Shown piece after piece: positions 12,001 to 18,488 of a stretch of 18,488 bases of DNA. How positions within the stretch are numbered: position 1 is the stretch's first letter; every line of letters begins with the position of its first letter. The position numbers were made by a program, and so were the translations under genes. Under the pieces are notes generated by a model. That model ran no database searches and had not been told where the DNA came from. It saw nothing but the letters and a program-made list of their open reading frames with translations. The DNA comes from Candidatus Omnitrophota bacterium (GTDB lineage Bacteria; Omnitrophota; Gorgyraeia; JACOVV01): the NCBI GenBank assembly GCA_016177145.1, contig JACOVV010000108.1, positions 1 to 18,488 of the forward strand, in the 5' to 3' direction.

Positions 12001-15000
12001 AAATTTATTTCCTGATCACTCATCTCGCCGGCCCTTTCAACGGTGACATCTACATCCCCTCGTGACCGGATGATCCCTCCTGTTATCTCAGGCCAACGGT
12101 ACGCCAGTCTTCCTTGGTAATTTTTCAGTTCATGCCATGCTTCAGGAGCGCTTAACTCCGCTGATAATCCGGAAATTCCGACGTTCTGAATCCCGACCCT
12201 GACGTTTGCCTCTTCAGACGGAGGCAAACCCGTTATTTCTCTTCCCTGTTTTCCGGCTTCTTCCCGCGCTTCCTCTTCCTCGGGACTGAATCGTTTCTCA
12301 ACTCCAACCTTCACATTGATCTGTGGTTCTCCTTGCCGGCCTTTCCCGCCAAGCGGAATCGTCTCCTCAACAGCAGCGCCAATCGTCGTCTGCCGGGTTG
12401 TCTCTGGTTCTTCCCCCTCGGTTTTCTCTGTTTGACTCCGATCCGTGACAGAGAGTCCCACACGAGTTGTTTCCGTCGGCCTTACCTGAATTTCTCCGGA
12501 GCCATAGGTCGTTTTCGTCATCGCCGGCTTTAATTTCGTTTCACTTTCCGTCCATGTCCCCCTCACTTGTCCCCTGCCGAAATCTTGTTGGAAGTTCGTT
12601 GAATAACTGTTTAAACCGCTCCCTCCCTGGGCTTTCACCTCCGCGCTCCGGAATCCTCTCTGTTCCCGTTCGATTTTATCCAGCGTTGACAACCATTCTT
12701 TGAATACCTTGTCCGTGTAACGTTTTTCGCCGGGGATCTCACCGTACTGTCTGATCTTTTTGATCTGCCGGTTCGTTAATGAAGATCTTTCCCCTCCTTG
12801 TCTCTCGGATAATTCTATAGCGGCGCTGAAACTCGCTTCTGCTAAATCTTTCTCTCCCATCGCCAGGTAAACAAACCCCTGCCACAGATAAACAGCAATC
12901 TCCGATGGATTGATCTCGATTGCTCTCTTGAAGAAGGCGGCCGCTCTCGAGAAATCTTTCTGGCGGGCGGCGGCAACCCCCTGCTGGAATGCCTCACTGA
13001 GTTGTCTCGTCTCTTCCGATGTCAGAACTTTATCATGGATATCAATCGTCGGGGCCGCTTTGAAGAGCTCTGAAGTTGGAGTCACCAGAGAAACTGGGCG
13101 ATAGGCCGGTCCTTCGACCGTCTGTTTCGCGGGGGCCGGCGGGCCCGCGACCGGCGCGGGTTCCGGAATTGGTTCCGCCGGTTTTTCCACCGGCGGTATC
13201 ACAGCTTCTGGAGCAGTCTCAGAGACCGGTTCTCCACGTAACGTTCCCCAAACTTCCGCTGTGGAAGTATGTTCTTCAGACCGCTTCACTTGGGTCACCG
13301 CAGGGACTTCGGCCTCCGGTTCTTTCGGCGGCTCACTCGCGGCCACGGCGGCCGGAATATCCTGATCCTGAATAACAGGTTCCGGTTCACGCGACGGCGC
13401 CGCGACAGGAATTCTCAAAGATTGAATGTCGGCCTGAAGCTCAGTTTTGACACTTCTCATTTCTTCCTGCTGCCGGCTGATGATTCTTTCCCGGATCGTC
13501 CTCCAGGTTTCCTGGCCGACGTCGCCATCCAGTTTCAACCCGCTCCCGGCTTGAATGGCGACGGTGATCGCTTCGGAAGCGCGTCCGTATTGGTTCTTTC
13601 TCCCCTCTAATCCATACATGGATTCCAGATGATTGGCGTCAAATTTCGGGGCGTTTTCTTTGAGGGCCCCCTTGACCCGTTCCATCGCTTCTTCAGGATC
13701 AACCGCGACGGCCCTCAGCGCTCTCTGATGGAAAACCAGAATATCTTCTTTCCTCATCTGCTCCCGCAGTTCTGTCCTGCGCCCGCTGTAAGAAAGAACG
13801 CTTCTCTTGGAATCGTCTTCCGCGGCAAGAGCGCCGATTTCCTTTTCCTTCTCAACGAGCAAGATGCTCCGTTGGTAGATGCGTTCCGCCGTCTGCTGCG
13901 CCGCGGCGTCTCCCCGGCGCACCTGCCCGATCACGATACCGTAAGCGCGTAAAGCGTCGGCCGCCTCCTGGTAGCGCCCGGCGTTCAAACTGCTTTGCGC
14001 CGCCATCAACTGTTCATCCGCCTCCTCCAGTGTCAGCGCATCCGTCGCCGTCGCCGCGGAGACCGTCGGTGGTCCAGCCACGATGAACTGCTCCTGCCCC
14101 GCATCCCCTGACGCCGCCTGCCGTTCATAGTTTTCCAATACTTCCCCAGCGGCGGAATCGCCTAACCGTTGAAGCTCCTTGAGCCGGGCCAGCGTGAATT
14201 CAAGATAGCCGCCGCTGGAAAGCTCCGCGCGGAACGCCCGCCGGGTCCGTTCCTGCGGGTCAATCTGGATTTCACGGGCATTGTCCAAAGCCCGCTGGGC
14301 TTCATAGACAGCATAAGCAGTGATCGCTTTGCGGTACTCTTCCGCCGTGCCGCCGCGGCCGAACAACCGGTCAAACTCCCGGCGCGCTTTATGGGCGAAA
14401 ACAACGCTGTAATCCTCCCCTTCTCTGGTGAAACCGGCGAACGTCTCTTCAAAAATGCCGCTCTTGGGCAGAATCAACCGCGCGAATTCAATGACGTAAA
14501 CCGGAACGCCTTCGATCTTTTTCTGCTCGACGATGTTATACAGAACAAGAATAGGAACCCCATCCGCCATCTGGGCGTACAAATACTGATTGGCGCCGGC
14601 GAGAATTTCGTTGAGAGTTCCCACCGACCGGAACCACTGCTCCGTCAACGTTTCCCTTCCCTCTTCCGGAGACGATTGGATTTTCTCCGCCTCCGTCAAG
14701 AGCCGGACAATCGCCTGGTTGGCGGCATCGGCGCTTTCTTCGCCCTCCACGACCGTCACGACCTGTTCATCGCCGGCCGACGGCGTAATGGAGATAAAAC
14801 TTACCGCGGGCGTACCGGCGCCGACAACCCCTCGATCCTGTAATTCTTTTAATTTCTGCTCCACCCCCTGATCCGGAGCCCCTGCCGGAAGCTCCCGCGC
14901 GATTTCTCTTAACTGCTCGGATTGCCGTCTGAAATTTTCATTGCCGGCGATGGAACGCTCAAACGCCCGCGCCGCCGCCGGATAGTTTTTGTCTTCAAAG

Positions 15001-18000
15001 AACTTGAGCCCGGCCGCGTACTCTGGAGAATTCGACAAACGTTCCCTGCCGGTTTGAATTTGAGCCGCGGACAACGCCGCCGCTTCCTTTTGTCCGACAA
15101 CGCCAAACGATTCTCCCCTGCGAGCCATTTGCAAAAGCTGAGTCATCCGAGGCGTCACCGGCGCCGTCGGAACAACCGCCGGAGCCAGTATTTTCTTTTC
15201 TTCATCTTCCCCGCCGGAGCCCCCAACAGTGACCGGCTGAGCGGCGACAACCCTCTCAGGAGTCGTTTCTCCGTCGGGACCCGAACCCGCGGCAGTTGCT
15301 TTCGCGGCGGCCGGCGGCATTGAAACCGGCTGGGGCGTTGGCCGAGAAGGCAATCCCCTCTCCGGTTCTTTCTTCGGTTCTTCTTTCTTGGGTTCTTCTC
15401 TTGGGGCAACTTCCTGTTTGGGTTTTGGCGGAGTTGGAGCCGGTTCCGGTGGTTCCCTCCCTTGCAAGTAAAGGAGCCGTGACAAATCCATCAAATCCAC
15501 TCCCGAAAACCCTTGTTGTTTGACTCTCGCGAAAGCGGAATTAAACTTCTCCGCTTCGGCCGACATTGTCTCTTCTTTCAATTCTCCCTTGTTTATTTTC
15601 TGCGCCTGGATCACGATAATCTGGACCAGATTTTCCAACTCCGCCAGCGTTTCCGGATTCTTCGCTAAATTCTTTGCCGCTTCCTTTCGGATCGGATCTC
15701 CTGAATAATAGATTTCGATGATCTTGTGAGTGAAGAATTTCATCCTTTCGTCTTCCCGTTTGACAAACATCATCGGCATGTCGTTAAAGGCTTCATTGAG
15801 AGTGATCGCCCCCGCTTCGCTCGCTCTGGTAACGTAGAAGAAGAACTGACTCCATTGATCCGCCAGCCGCGCCTGCTCTTCCGGCGATGAGCGGGCCCCG
15901 CTGAAAATGTTCAGCATGGCAAGATAATCTTCTTGTTCTTCTTTTCCTTTGATATGCTTTTCCACACTCTCTTTAAGCAATGGACCGGCGATGAGGTTCA
16001 GGAACACGTTGGCCTTCCCGGTTTGGACCGCCTCCTCCATCTGCGATCGAGCGGCTGAACTTCTCTCTTCTTTTAGAATCGCAAGGAGTTTTGCGCGGAT
16101 TTGAGCCGCCATCTCCGCGGGGGAAGGCAGTTCGCCCTTGAAAGAACCCCGCTCGATTTCACGAGTCACCCTCTTGGCGATGTCAATGATCTCTTGTTCG
16201 TTCGAGGATGCGCCTGCTATCTTCTGCAGTTCTGAGGCGGTCGTCACCAATAGATTCGGGTCTTCGTATCCTTCGTCCTCCGCGATCTCCTGATAAACCT
16301 CTTTCCTGTCCCAGGCAACTTCTTCAATCCGCTCTTTTTTCGGCCGCGGCCCCAGTTTCACGATCAATTCGGCTAACTTTCTGAACTCCGGCTTCAGTTG
16401 CCCGTTCTCATCGTAACGTTCCTTGCCTTGCCGGTCCACATAGTGACGAACTCCCTCGGCAATTTTGGTTGTGCGGCTGCGATTGACCGCCTCGATGTCG
16501 TCCGCGTCGGCTAATTTTTTGGAAGGATTCTCGATCGCGTCCTGCAGATATAAGAGGGCGATCGGCTTCGCGTGCTCTTTTCCGATTTCCGTCTCAAACC
16601 GCCGCCGCCATTCCTGATATTGTCCGGCCAACTTCATCACTTCGGCTCTGGATTTTTTGTTTTTGTCAATCCTGCCGCCGGCTGTGGCCAAGATCGCATC
16701 GGCCGCTTCCTGATCGCCTGTCTTTTCATAAACCGCCACGAACGTTTCAGGTGATTTTGTATGCTGTTTCGCCCACTCCATCCGCACTGCCGGCATCAAT
16801 GAATCTAATACTTTTCTCTCTCCCTGCTGGTTCAAAACCCTCTGACTGGCCGCCTCGATCTTACGGACCTCCTGCTCCGTCACTCCCTGTTGTTTCAGGG
16901 AATCAATCCTCTTTTGGACTTGCTGCGCCAGCGATTCTTTGAACGATTCCTCAAGTTTGCCGAATGAAACTTCCTCAACCAGCGATTTCTTCCGTCTCTC
17001 CACGCTTAGAATCGTCTCGGCGTAATCCTCGATGAAGGATTCCTCCATACCGGCCTCATAGCAGGCGAAAATAACAACAATCGCTTTCTCCGGATCATAC
17101 CCATACTGGCGCGCCCACCGCTCGATCGCCTGCCGGTAGAAAAACTCCATCTCTTTGGCTTGCGTTAACGCTTTCTCTTTTTCCGGAGTCGTTTCCGATA
17201 CCAGCCCCTCATCAGCGGTGATTCCCGCCTGGCGAATCCGGACGATCCTGTCCTGAAGCGGAGTCCCCTTGGTGACCAGTTGGGCAGCCGTCTGGGACTG
17301 GAACATCCGCTCGACCCACTCTCCCGCCAGGCCCCAATCGCCTAAACGGCCGTGAACTCCGTCGAGAACAGCGTTCTTCTCGCCGGCTTCCCTGGCTAAC
17401 TTCTCCTGTTTCCCCTTGCCGAAGAGATGGAAAATATCAGGCAATATCCCCGCCGCCGCCGGCTGAGATTTTTCCCTTTGGCTCCACCGCTCCCGCGCCG
17501 CCTGTTTCAACTGCTCCGCGATCACGGCGTCTTTATCACCGGCCTTCATCCCGGCGATCCATTTCTTGACCGCCTCACTCCTGGCCTGGTCTTCCGGAAT
17601 CCCCGCTGTGACCGACTCCCTGAATTCCGTGAAGATATCGCCGATCGCCTCTCTGGAATCAAGCCACGGACGGTTCTTGTTGAGCGTCTCTGTCGCTCGC
17701 GCGACCGCGGCCGCGATTAAATCCGCCTCTTCAAAATTCATCCCTTCAGCCCCTTCGACCCCTTCTGCTCCCCCCAGAAGTCCCGGAAGATCGAGCGAGC
17801 CGCCGCCCCCCCTCCGTCCGGAGAGAAACTGACGCATCATGGACCGGGAATCACCCTCTCCTTCCGGATCGGCTTGAAGCGTTTCCATCGCGGACTTGTA
17901 AACGTTATAAGTACTGATGCGGCTGATTCCATGTTCCCTGGCTTGTTCCATGAGCGCCACATTCGCCAAAGCATCCTGTAATCCCTGTTGCGCCTGCATC

Positions 18001-18488
18001 TTCTCCCCAAACGCCCCTGCCGGTATCTTTTGAATCATCTCGCTTTCGGCAATCGCTTTCTCTCTCTCCTTGGGAGGAAGCTGGGCCACTTCTTCAAAGT
18101 TTTCGATCCCGCTTCCATTCAACGTATGGAGGGTGTTTTCCCGCAACTTGGCCATTCCGAAATCAACCGTGTCAAAACCGAGCATCGTTTTGGGAACATT
18201 GATCACGTCATACGCCAACCGCTCAAGTCCCGACAGCAAACCCATCCCCAAAGAATGCTCCATCCACCCCGAAATGACCCCCATCCAGTTGAAGGAGCCG
18301 GCAAGATAAAGTTCTCTAGCGCCGTTCACAATATGCTGATACCAGTTAAATTCCTGCCCATTCAATTGGTCACGAAACTCTCTAAGCGCCTCTTGATTTC
18401 CTTCCACCAGCGTGATCAGCGGCTGAACCATCGGGATATGCGCTTCCGTCGCGTAGAACGCGCCGGTCTCGACCGCCGCGTGGATCTC
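1..18488 (-). CDS. Internal part of a giant multidomain protein (open at both ends)
   Basis: A single reading frame, starting at base 18488 of the complementary strand, stays open through 6,162 codons to base 3. I read it codon by codon and checked the phase at more than thirty landmarks; all were whole multiples of three from 18488. No start or stop lies in the window, so the full protein is longer. Coding quality is good throughout: alternating hydrophobic patterns, TPR motifs, linkers and internal repeats all sit in this frame. Order: helical region, Pro-rich linker, TPR-like region, second Pro-rich linker, TPR pair, beta-rich region, coiled coil, long helical region, Ala-rich hinge, GGW modules and a tandem repeat array. 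Only one cysteine was seen (residue 476). I recognise no enzyme domain, signal peptide or certain membrane helix. Proteins of this scale are known from Omnitrophota. A cell-surface or envelope role is inferred from composition and architecture; function is unknown. Internal methionines exist, but nothing marks one as a separate start. Confidence 0.95.
438..473 (-). other. EF-hand/dockerin-like calcium loop in repeat unit 8
   Basis: The twelve residues DVNGDGIADRGE have Asp-x-Asn-x-Asp-Gly at positions 1 to 6, Asp at 9 and Glu at 12, the classical spacing of a calcium-binding EF-hand loop. Other units have related but less complete loops (INGDADVFD near 977-951; HPKDKNGQ near 2700). Calcium binding is an inference from the motif. 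Confidence 0.6.
907..933 (+). other. Terminator-shaped hairpin on the plus strand, antisense within the gene
   Basis: AACAACCCGG at 907-916 and CCGGGTTGTT at 921-930 form a perfect 10-bp stem with the loop CCAT. A run of T follows on the plus strand (five T at 929-933). On the coding strand the same stem is followed by GAGAGG, so it would not act as an intrinsic terminator of the gene itself. It is listed as a shape and not as a proven terminator, because the sequence also encodes ordinary protein (TTRMAGLLR). Confidence 0.35.
1140..1439 (-). repeat. GGW module, copy 4, with a 13-residue insertion
   Basis: Contains RFNEVYGTGLTAE, LFDIAGGWIEQAVG (motif at 1367) and FISDLPDTAFVMNLIN, then an extra 13 residues rich in Thr and Val before array unit 6. 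Apart from the insertion, it aligns with copy 3 in both protein and DNA. The insertion lies in about 1141-1203 and is flanked by near-identical 12-base words at 1154-1165 and 1184-1195. Confidence 0.75.
1440..1836 (-). other. Degenerate repeat and spacer between the two array blocks (residues 5551-5683)
   Basis: Starts with a shortened unit-like stretch (RLEIEIPLTGLAEYFG, then a helix and AVNPRVGTF, which recalls the H/N-P loop of the units). It then runs into Leu/Glu/Gly-rich helices (LRILSGDFEELIDGIS, EEAISALLGDLSFDVGKFLK). It precedes GGW module copy 4 and seems to correspond to the sequence before copy 3 at about 3381-3600, though that match is weak. Confidence 0.5.
1837..3146 (-). repeat. 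Tandem array block A: five units of an unnamed repeat of about 88 residues
   Basis: Units start at 3146, 2885, 2603, 2366 and 2081 (residues 5115, 5202, 5296, 5375, 5470). Each unit has four parts: an aromatic helix of the type F-R/K-x-x-L-x-Y-L-W-G-L; a strand (GNIYLGM in unit 1); a helix L-G-x-I-L-G-x-x-x-H/N-P followed by a loop rich in Asp, Asn and Gly; and a closing helix ending L-L-x-x-I/M-N. Unit 2 shows GQILGRMIHPKDKNGQ and unit 4 shows ANPRGEDGTDQW. Units 4 and 5 are the most diverged. I know no named family with this pattern. It is probably a structural or binding solenoid of an exposed protein. Confidence 0.75.
3147..3380 (-). repeat. GGW module, copy 3, leading into repeat block A
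   Basis: Contains SAEFLAVYNKT, LLDILGGWTQEAQDQG (motif at 3299) and FITDLPNMAFVMNLLN, followed at once by the first unit of the tandem array. Copy 4 has the same order and closely similar residues (FISDLPDTAFVMNLIN), and the two also match in DNA, so they are recent duplicates. Confidence 0.75.
4485..4733 (-). repeat. GGW module, copy 2
   Basis: Contains RFNNLFSTTLSAE, then LLDVVGGWMNQAREKG (motif starts at 4640), then a short beta-like pair and a helix ending GFKQIL. The first part matches copy 4 (RFNEVYGTGLTAE), which shows that the module includes a helix before the GGW motif. Confidence 0.6.
4779..4982 (-). repeat. GGW module, copy 1 (most diverged)
   Basis: Begins FFDLSGAWVEEAL (first residue at 4982) and continues through a GKEAELDRFMARKRGEL helix to IPWAMKLLDDLI. 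It matches copies 2 to 4 in the order Leu/Phe-Asp, hydrophobic, Gly-Gly/Ala-Trp, acidic helix, Gly-Lys, Asp-x-Phe helix, then a hydrophobic helix. It starts 114 residues before copy 2. Confidence 0.55.
6087..6161 (-). other. Ala-rich hydrophobic hinge (residues 4110-4134)
   Basis: Twenty-five residues with KIKVRLAATAAAALQAPALM at the core, followed by a Gly/Glu-rich acidic turn (TGGEGEEVE). It marks a clear break between the long helical region and the next segment. It is hydrophobic enough to be considered as a membrane helix, but the Arg, Pro and Gln make a flexible or helical linker more likely. Confidence 0.5.
6162..10571 (-). other. Long helical region without a recognised domain (residues 2640-4109)
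   Basis: About 1,470 residues of mainly helical character with no family I recognise. Trp-centred helices recur: LIPWTIRFY (9203), LAAQFWSV (8891), LLQWMVRIY (8624), LARWFTLLA (8387), LIEWAIWAE (8219), LFAWSFFRQ (7862), LIYWALAAT (7523) and LRWALVLET (7049). Several are followed by a loop rich in Gly, Asp and Asn and another helix. The gaps between these Trp (56 to 158 residues) are too irregular to define a repeat by eye. An ancient, much-diverged alpha-solenoid is plausible. No catalytic motif or membrane helix was found. Confidence 0.55.
10572..10979 (-). other. Coiled-coil-like rod (residues 2504-2639)
   Basis: About 136 residues nearly free of Pro and Gly in long runs, dense in Gln, Glu, Lys, Arg, Tyr and Leu, with heptad-like hydrophobic spacing (YRTAIRQYQQSVEKYKQAEE, then KRLKEIDELLGKANKWYREI, then a further stretch ending near LARQQLGNVH). 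A break around SAKQPTLKQ suggests two helices. It could act as a spacer or oligomerisation element. Heptads were judged by eye. Confidence 0.6.
10980..11021 (-). other. Short Ala/Pro hinge before the coiled coil (residues 2490-2503)
   Basis: Fourteen residues, MAAPGAETAAPAGM, separate the beta-rich segment and its charged tail from the coiled-coil-like rod. The composition is that of a small flexible hinge. Confidence 0.6.
11187..12653 (-). other. Beta-strand-rich segment, possible outer-membrane or surface beta structure (residues 1946-2434)
   Basis: Nearly 490 residues with many short stretches of alternating polar and hydrophobic residues joined by charged or Gly/Asn turns, e.g. TRVGLSVTDRSQT, INVKVGVEKRF, VDVTVERAG, INFRTTGTLQIGG, RAVVGVDLILPW, VGRIRVTGETN, VSAGVSLGNVAMRWAYQ and YVIGAALTTQP. 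Long acidic or basic loops lie between strands. This is what a transmembrane beta-barrel or large beta-sheet domain looks like, in contrast to the helical sequence on both sides. A short helical stretch near the middle (LDDTAIHLKMLALDHL) interrupts the pattern. I cannot name the family. A structure prediction would separate a closed barrel from a soluble beta sandwich or solenoid. Confidence 0.5.
12801..13001 (-). other. Tandem pair of tetratricopeptide repeats (residues 1830-1896)
   Basis: This is the clearest known motif in the window: two consecutive TPRs in 67 residues. Repeat 1 has GVAAARQKDFSRAAAFFKRA then IEINPSE. Repeat 2 has VYLWQGFVYLAMGEKDLAEA then SFSAAIEL. The spacing, the Gly/Ala at helix-A position 8, the Ala at helix-B position 20 and the Asn-Pro end of repeat 1 are all canonical. 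The TPRs come just before a beta-rich segment. That order resembles periplasmic TPR plus outer-membrane barrel proteins of polysaccharide export (BcsC and PgaA families), but the resemblance is only in layout. Confidence 0.9.
13068..13406 (-). other. Pro/Glu/Ala-rich flexible linker 2 (residues 1695-1807)
   Basis: About 113 residues rich in Pro, Glu, Ala and Val, with blocks such as EPPKEPEAEVPAV and EKPAEPIPEPAPVAGPPAPA. The composition matches linker 1, so the two linkers bracket the TPR-like region as a separable module. The DNA is GC-rich and holds two short perfect inverted repeats (13144-13149 with 13155-13160; 13175-13182 with 13189-13196), which I read as by-products of Pro/Gly/Ala codons. 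Confidence 0.85.
13839..14036 (-). other. TPR-like helical region (residues 1485-1550)
   Basis: A helix pair with TPR spacing: EADEQLMAAQSSLNAGRYQE, then a second helix EAADALRAYGIVIG, followed by a further charged helix (AERIYQRSILLVEKEKE). The AGRYQEAADAL turn is typical of TPR and Sel1-like repeats. It probably continues the helical scaffold from the earlier TPR-like hairpin. Confidence 0.65.
14160..14831 (-). other. Alpha/beta segment between TPR-like regions, family not recognised (residues 1220-1443)
   Basis: About 220 residues that begin with beta-like strands (VSFISITPSAG, EQVVTVVEGEE). A helical part follows, then a second strand group (VPILVLYNIVEQKK, VPVYVIEFARLILP) and a basic helix that includes FAHKARREFDRLFGRG. 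The strand-helix mixture suggests a compact globular domain inserted between TPR-like hairpins. I do not recognise a family and see no catalytic signature. Confidence 0.5.
14925..15029 (-). other. TPR-like helical hairpin (residues 1154-1188)
   Basis: Residues 1154-1188 fit a tetratricopeptide hairpin. The first helix contains YAAGLKFFEDKNY and the second AARAFERSI, with the usual turn (small residue, Tyr, Pro, Ala) between them. TPRs form superhelical binding surfaces for peptides or partner proteins. The motif directly follows linker 1. It is a single weak copy and could also be an isolated helix pair. Confidence 0.6.
15147..15458 (-). other. Pro/Glu/Lys-rich flexible linker 1 (residues 1011-1114)
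   Basis: About 104 residues of low-complexity sequence: PEPAPTPPKPKQEVAPREEP, then alternating Pro and Lys/Glu, then Pro/Ala/Ser/Gly/Val-rich sequence with an acidic patch (GGEDEEKK) and a final Pro/Val/Thr stretch. It is probably disordered or extended and joins the N-proximal helical region to the first TPR-like region. Pro-rich linkers like this are common in proteins that cross the periplasm or cell wall, but the location is inference. Confidence 0.85.
15364..15403 (-). repeat. Imperfect short repeat coding for EEPKKEEPKKEP
   Basis: Inside linker 1 the DNA repeats a unit of roughly 12-15 bases (complement of GGTTCTTCTTTC with small changes) about three times, giving alternating Glu-Glu-Pro and Lys-Lys. 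It is a likely site of replication slippage and of length variation between strains. Confidence 0.7.
15459..18488 (-). other. N-proximal helical region of the giant protein, no recognised domain (residues 1-1010)
   Basis: About 1,010 residues rich in Glu, Lys, Arg, Gln and Ala with regular hydrophobic spacing, as expected of helical bundles. The first 90 residues are richer in aromatic and small residues (WYQHIVNGARELYL, then a Gly/Met/Leu stretch near 18230-18300) but no uninterrupted run is long enough for a convincing membrane helix. A strongly charged helix lies at 16979-16797 (residues 504-564, with KLEESFKESL and Lys/Gln-rich heptad-like spacing). The only cysteine in the window is at 17063-17061. 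The region ends where the first Pro-rich linker begins. I do not recognise a family. It could be a degenerate alpha-solenoid or a rod. Confidence 0.6.
17742..17822 (-). other. Glycine-rich hinge (residues 223-249)
   Basis: Twenty-seven residues dominated by Gly, with a run of four Gly after two Arg, then Leu/Gly and Gly/Glu repeats (GLLGGAEGVEGAEG). It separates two charged helical stretches. Such segments are usually flexible linkers, and no function beyond that can be read from the sequence. Confidence 0.7.

Noticed and set aside
13144..13196. Two GC-rich inverted repeats in linker 2
   Set aside because: Short stems (6 and 8 bp) in a Pro/Ala/Gly coding stretch, without a T run on either strand. 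They are best explained by codon composition.
14162..14452. Minus-strand frames of 60 to 96 codons in other phases (1132-1347, 6727-6918, 8414-8596, 14162-14452, 14909-15106, 15155-15409)
   Set aside because: They are out of phase with the long open frame, have low-complexity basic translations and lie entirely within it.
14169..14843. Plus-strand open frame of 224 codons, the longest on that strand
   Set aside because: It is exactly antisense to continuous coding sequence of the giant gene. Its translation is rich in Arg, Phe, Pro and Gly with no domain pattern, as expected for the complement of GC-rich codons.
17700..18488. A gene start near the high-coordinate edge
   Set aside because: The frame is already open at base 18488, methionines there have no spacing or ribosome binding site that stands out, and there is no signal peptide or upstream stop to mark a boundary.
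1..18488. tRNA, rRNA, riboswitch, origin or promoter elements
   Set aside because: None was recognised on either strand. The whole window is coding, leaving no intergenic space for them.

Overview
The whole 18.5 kb window lies inside one protein-coding gene on the minus strand. Reading the reverse complement from base 18488, every codon down to base 3 is sense: 6,162 codons with no stop. No start, stop, intergenic gap or RNA gene is visible, and the gene runs off both ends of the window. An annotator that needs both gene ends inside the window would report only small open frames here. The longer ones are antisense or out-of-frame shadows of this gene. Residue numbers below count from base 18488 (residue n begins at base 18488-3(n-1)).

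A bacterial protein of more than 6,000 residues without polyketide, peptide-synthetase or simple Ig/cadherin repeats is rare. The best-known examples are the giant genes of Omnitrophota (candidate phylum OP3), whose products can reach tens of thousands of residues. The GC content (a little over half, by eye), standard-code use and unfamiliar helical repeats fit that group. The assignment is inference; other phyla also carry giant genes.

Layout in translation order (high to low coordinates): (1) 18488-15459, charged, mostly helical, no recognised domain, with a glycine-rich hinge; (2) 15458-15147, Pro/Glu/Lys linker; (3) 15146-13407, TPR-like helical hairpins around an alpha/beta segment; (4) 13406-13068, second Pro-rich linker; (5) 13001-12801, a clear TPR pair; (6) 12653-11187, beta-strand-rich segment that looks like an outer-membrane or surface beta structure; (7) 10979-10572, coiled-coil-like rod; (8) 10571-6162, about 1,470 residues of unrecognised helical sequence; (9) 6161-6087, Ala-rich hinge; (10) 6086-3381, unrecognised sequence in which a 'GGW' module first appears; (11) 3380-1, a tandem array of an apparently undescribed repeat of about 88 residues, interrupted by a second GGW module. 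The array carries a duplication with a period of about 669 residues (2,007 bp) that is still visible in the DNA.

In my translation there is only one cysteine in 6,162 residues. With the linkers, TPRs, beta-rich segment and loops rich in Asp, Asn and Gly, one of them EF-hand-like, this suggests an exported or cell-surface modular protein for adhesion, contact or envelope spanning. No catalytic domain, signal peptide or convincing membrane helix is visible here, so the biochemical role is unknown.
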